Positions 6,881 through 6,896 of a stretch of 6,896 nucleotides of DNA are shown here, in pieces. The translations under genes and the position numbers were made by a program. Every line of letters starts with the position of its first letter. The stretch's first letter is position 1. The notes beneath the pieces are model-generated. The model searched no databases. It was given only the letters and a program-made list of their open reading frames with translations, and had not been told where the DNA came from. The DNA is from CAZUPF01 sp964622035 (GTDB taxonomy: Bacteria > Patescibacteriota > WWE3 > JAUXAW01 > JAYEID01): positions 1 through 6,896 of the forward strand of contig CAZUPF010000032.1 of assembly GCA_964622035.1 (NCBI GenBank), read 5' to 3'.

Positions 6881-6896
6881 TAAGGTCGCTAGCCGA

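Noticed and set aside
6837..6896. GGAGGTG followed 8 nt later by TTG (6852) opening a 15-codon frame to the right edge
   Set aside because: The spacing is good and the peptide begins with Lys-Lys, but 15 open codons are expected by chance about half the time, the start is TTG, and the same bases form a better promoter. It could be settled only with the sequence beyond 6896.
1..6896. RNA genes, CRISPR arrays, insertion sequences, attachment sites, UGA recoding
   Set aside because: No tRNA-like cloverleaf, spaced repeats, transposase or terminal inverted repeats were seen, and TGA ends three of the five genes without any in-frame TGA inside them.

Overview
The window (hand-counted GC about 54% over a 900-base sample near the right end) is densely coding and looks like chromosomal DNA from an uncultivated bacterium. 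My best guess is the Patescibacteria/CPR, possibly Microgenomates. The reasons are the particular mix of large polytopic 'hypothetical' membrane proteins, a GT2 with an HPDYQY motif, a TMTC-like TPR protein and an LCP protein with an LCP-plus-small-C-terminal-domain layout, together with weak Shine-Dalgarno use and very tight gene packing. This placement is an inference from protein style, not from a marker gene. TGA is used as a stop in three of the five genes, and the frames carry no internal TGA, so a code that reads UGA as an amino acid (Gracilibacteria/SR1 type) is excluded.

Layout. Bases 2-5819 hold four genes on the + strand, with junctions of 5 bp, 6 bp and a 4-bp ATGA overlap, so almost certainly one operon whose beginning lies left of the window. 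In order they are: a 5'-truncated polytopic membrane protein with GT-C-like features; a soluble GT2 glycosyltransferase; a TMTC-like GT-C membrane protein with four C-terminal TPRs; and a 720-residue YfhO-family GT-C membrane protein. Bases 5797-6813 hold one gene on the - strand, a LytR-CpsA-Psr (LCP) phosphotransferase. It converges on the operon and overlaps its end by 23 bp. The last 83 bases (6814-6896) are a divergent promoter region. One promoter-like set fires leftward into the LCP gene with a predicted start site at or next to its ATG (leaderless). The other is a near-consensus set that fires rightward out of the window.

How the genes may work together. In Firmicutes a GT2 (CsbB/GtlA type) loads a sugar onto undecaprenyl phosphate, and a YfhO-type GT-C protein uses that lipid-linked sugar outside the membrane to decorate a surface polymer. 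The same pairing occurs here, next to two further GT-C-like membrane proteins and an LCP enzyme, the family that attaches lipid-linked glycans to the wall or to proteins. The window therefore reads as a cell-surface glycan or glycoprotein assembly locus. No RNA genes, mobile elements, CRISPR arrays or phage-like genes were found. I see no clearly new class of system; the points worth follow-up are the composition of this glycosylation cassette and the compact divergent, leaderless promoter.
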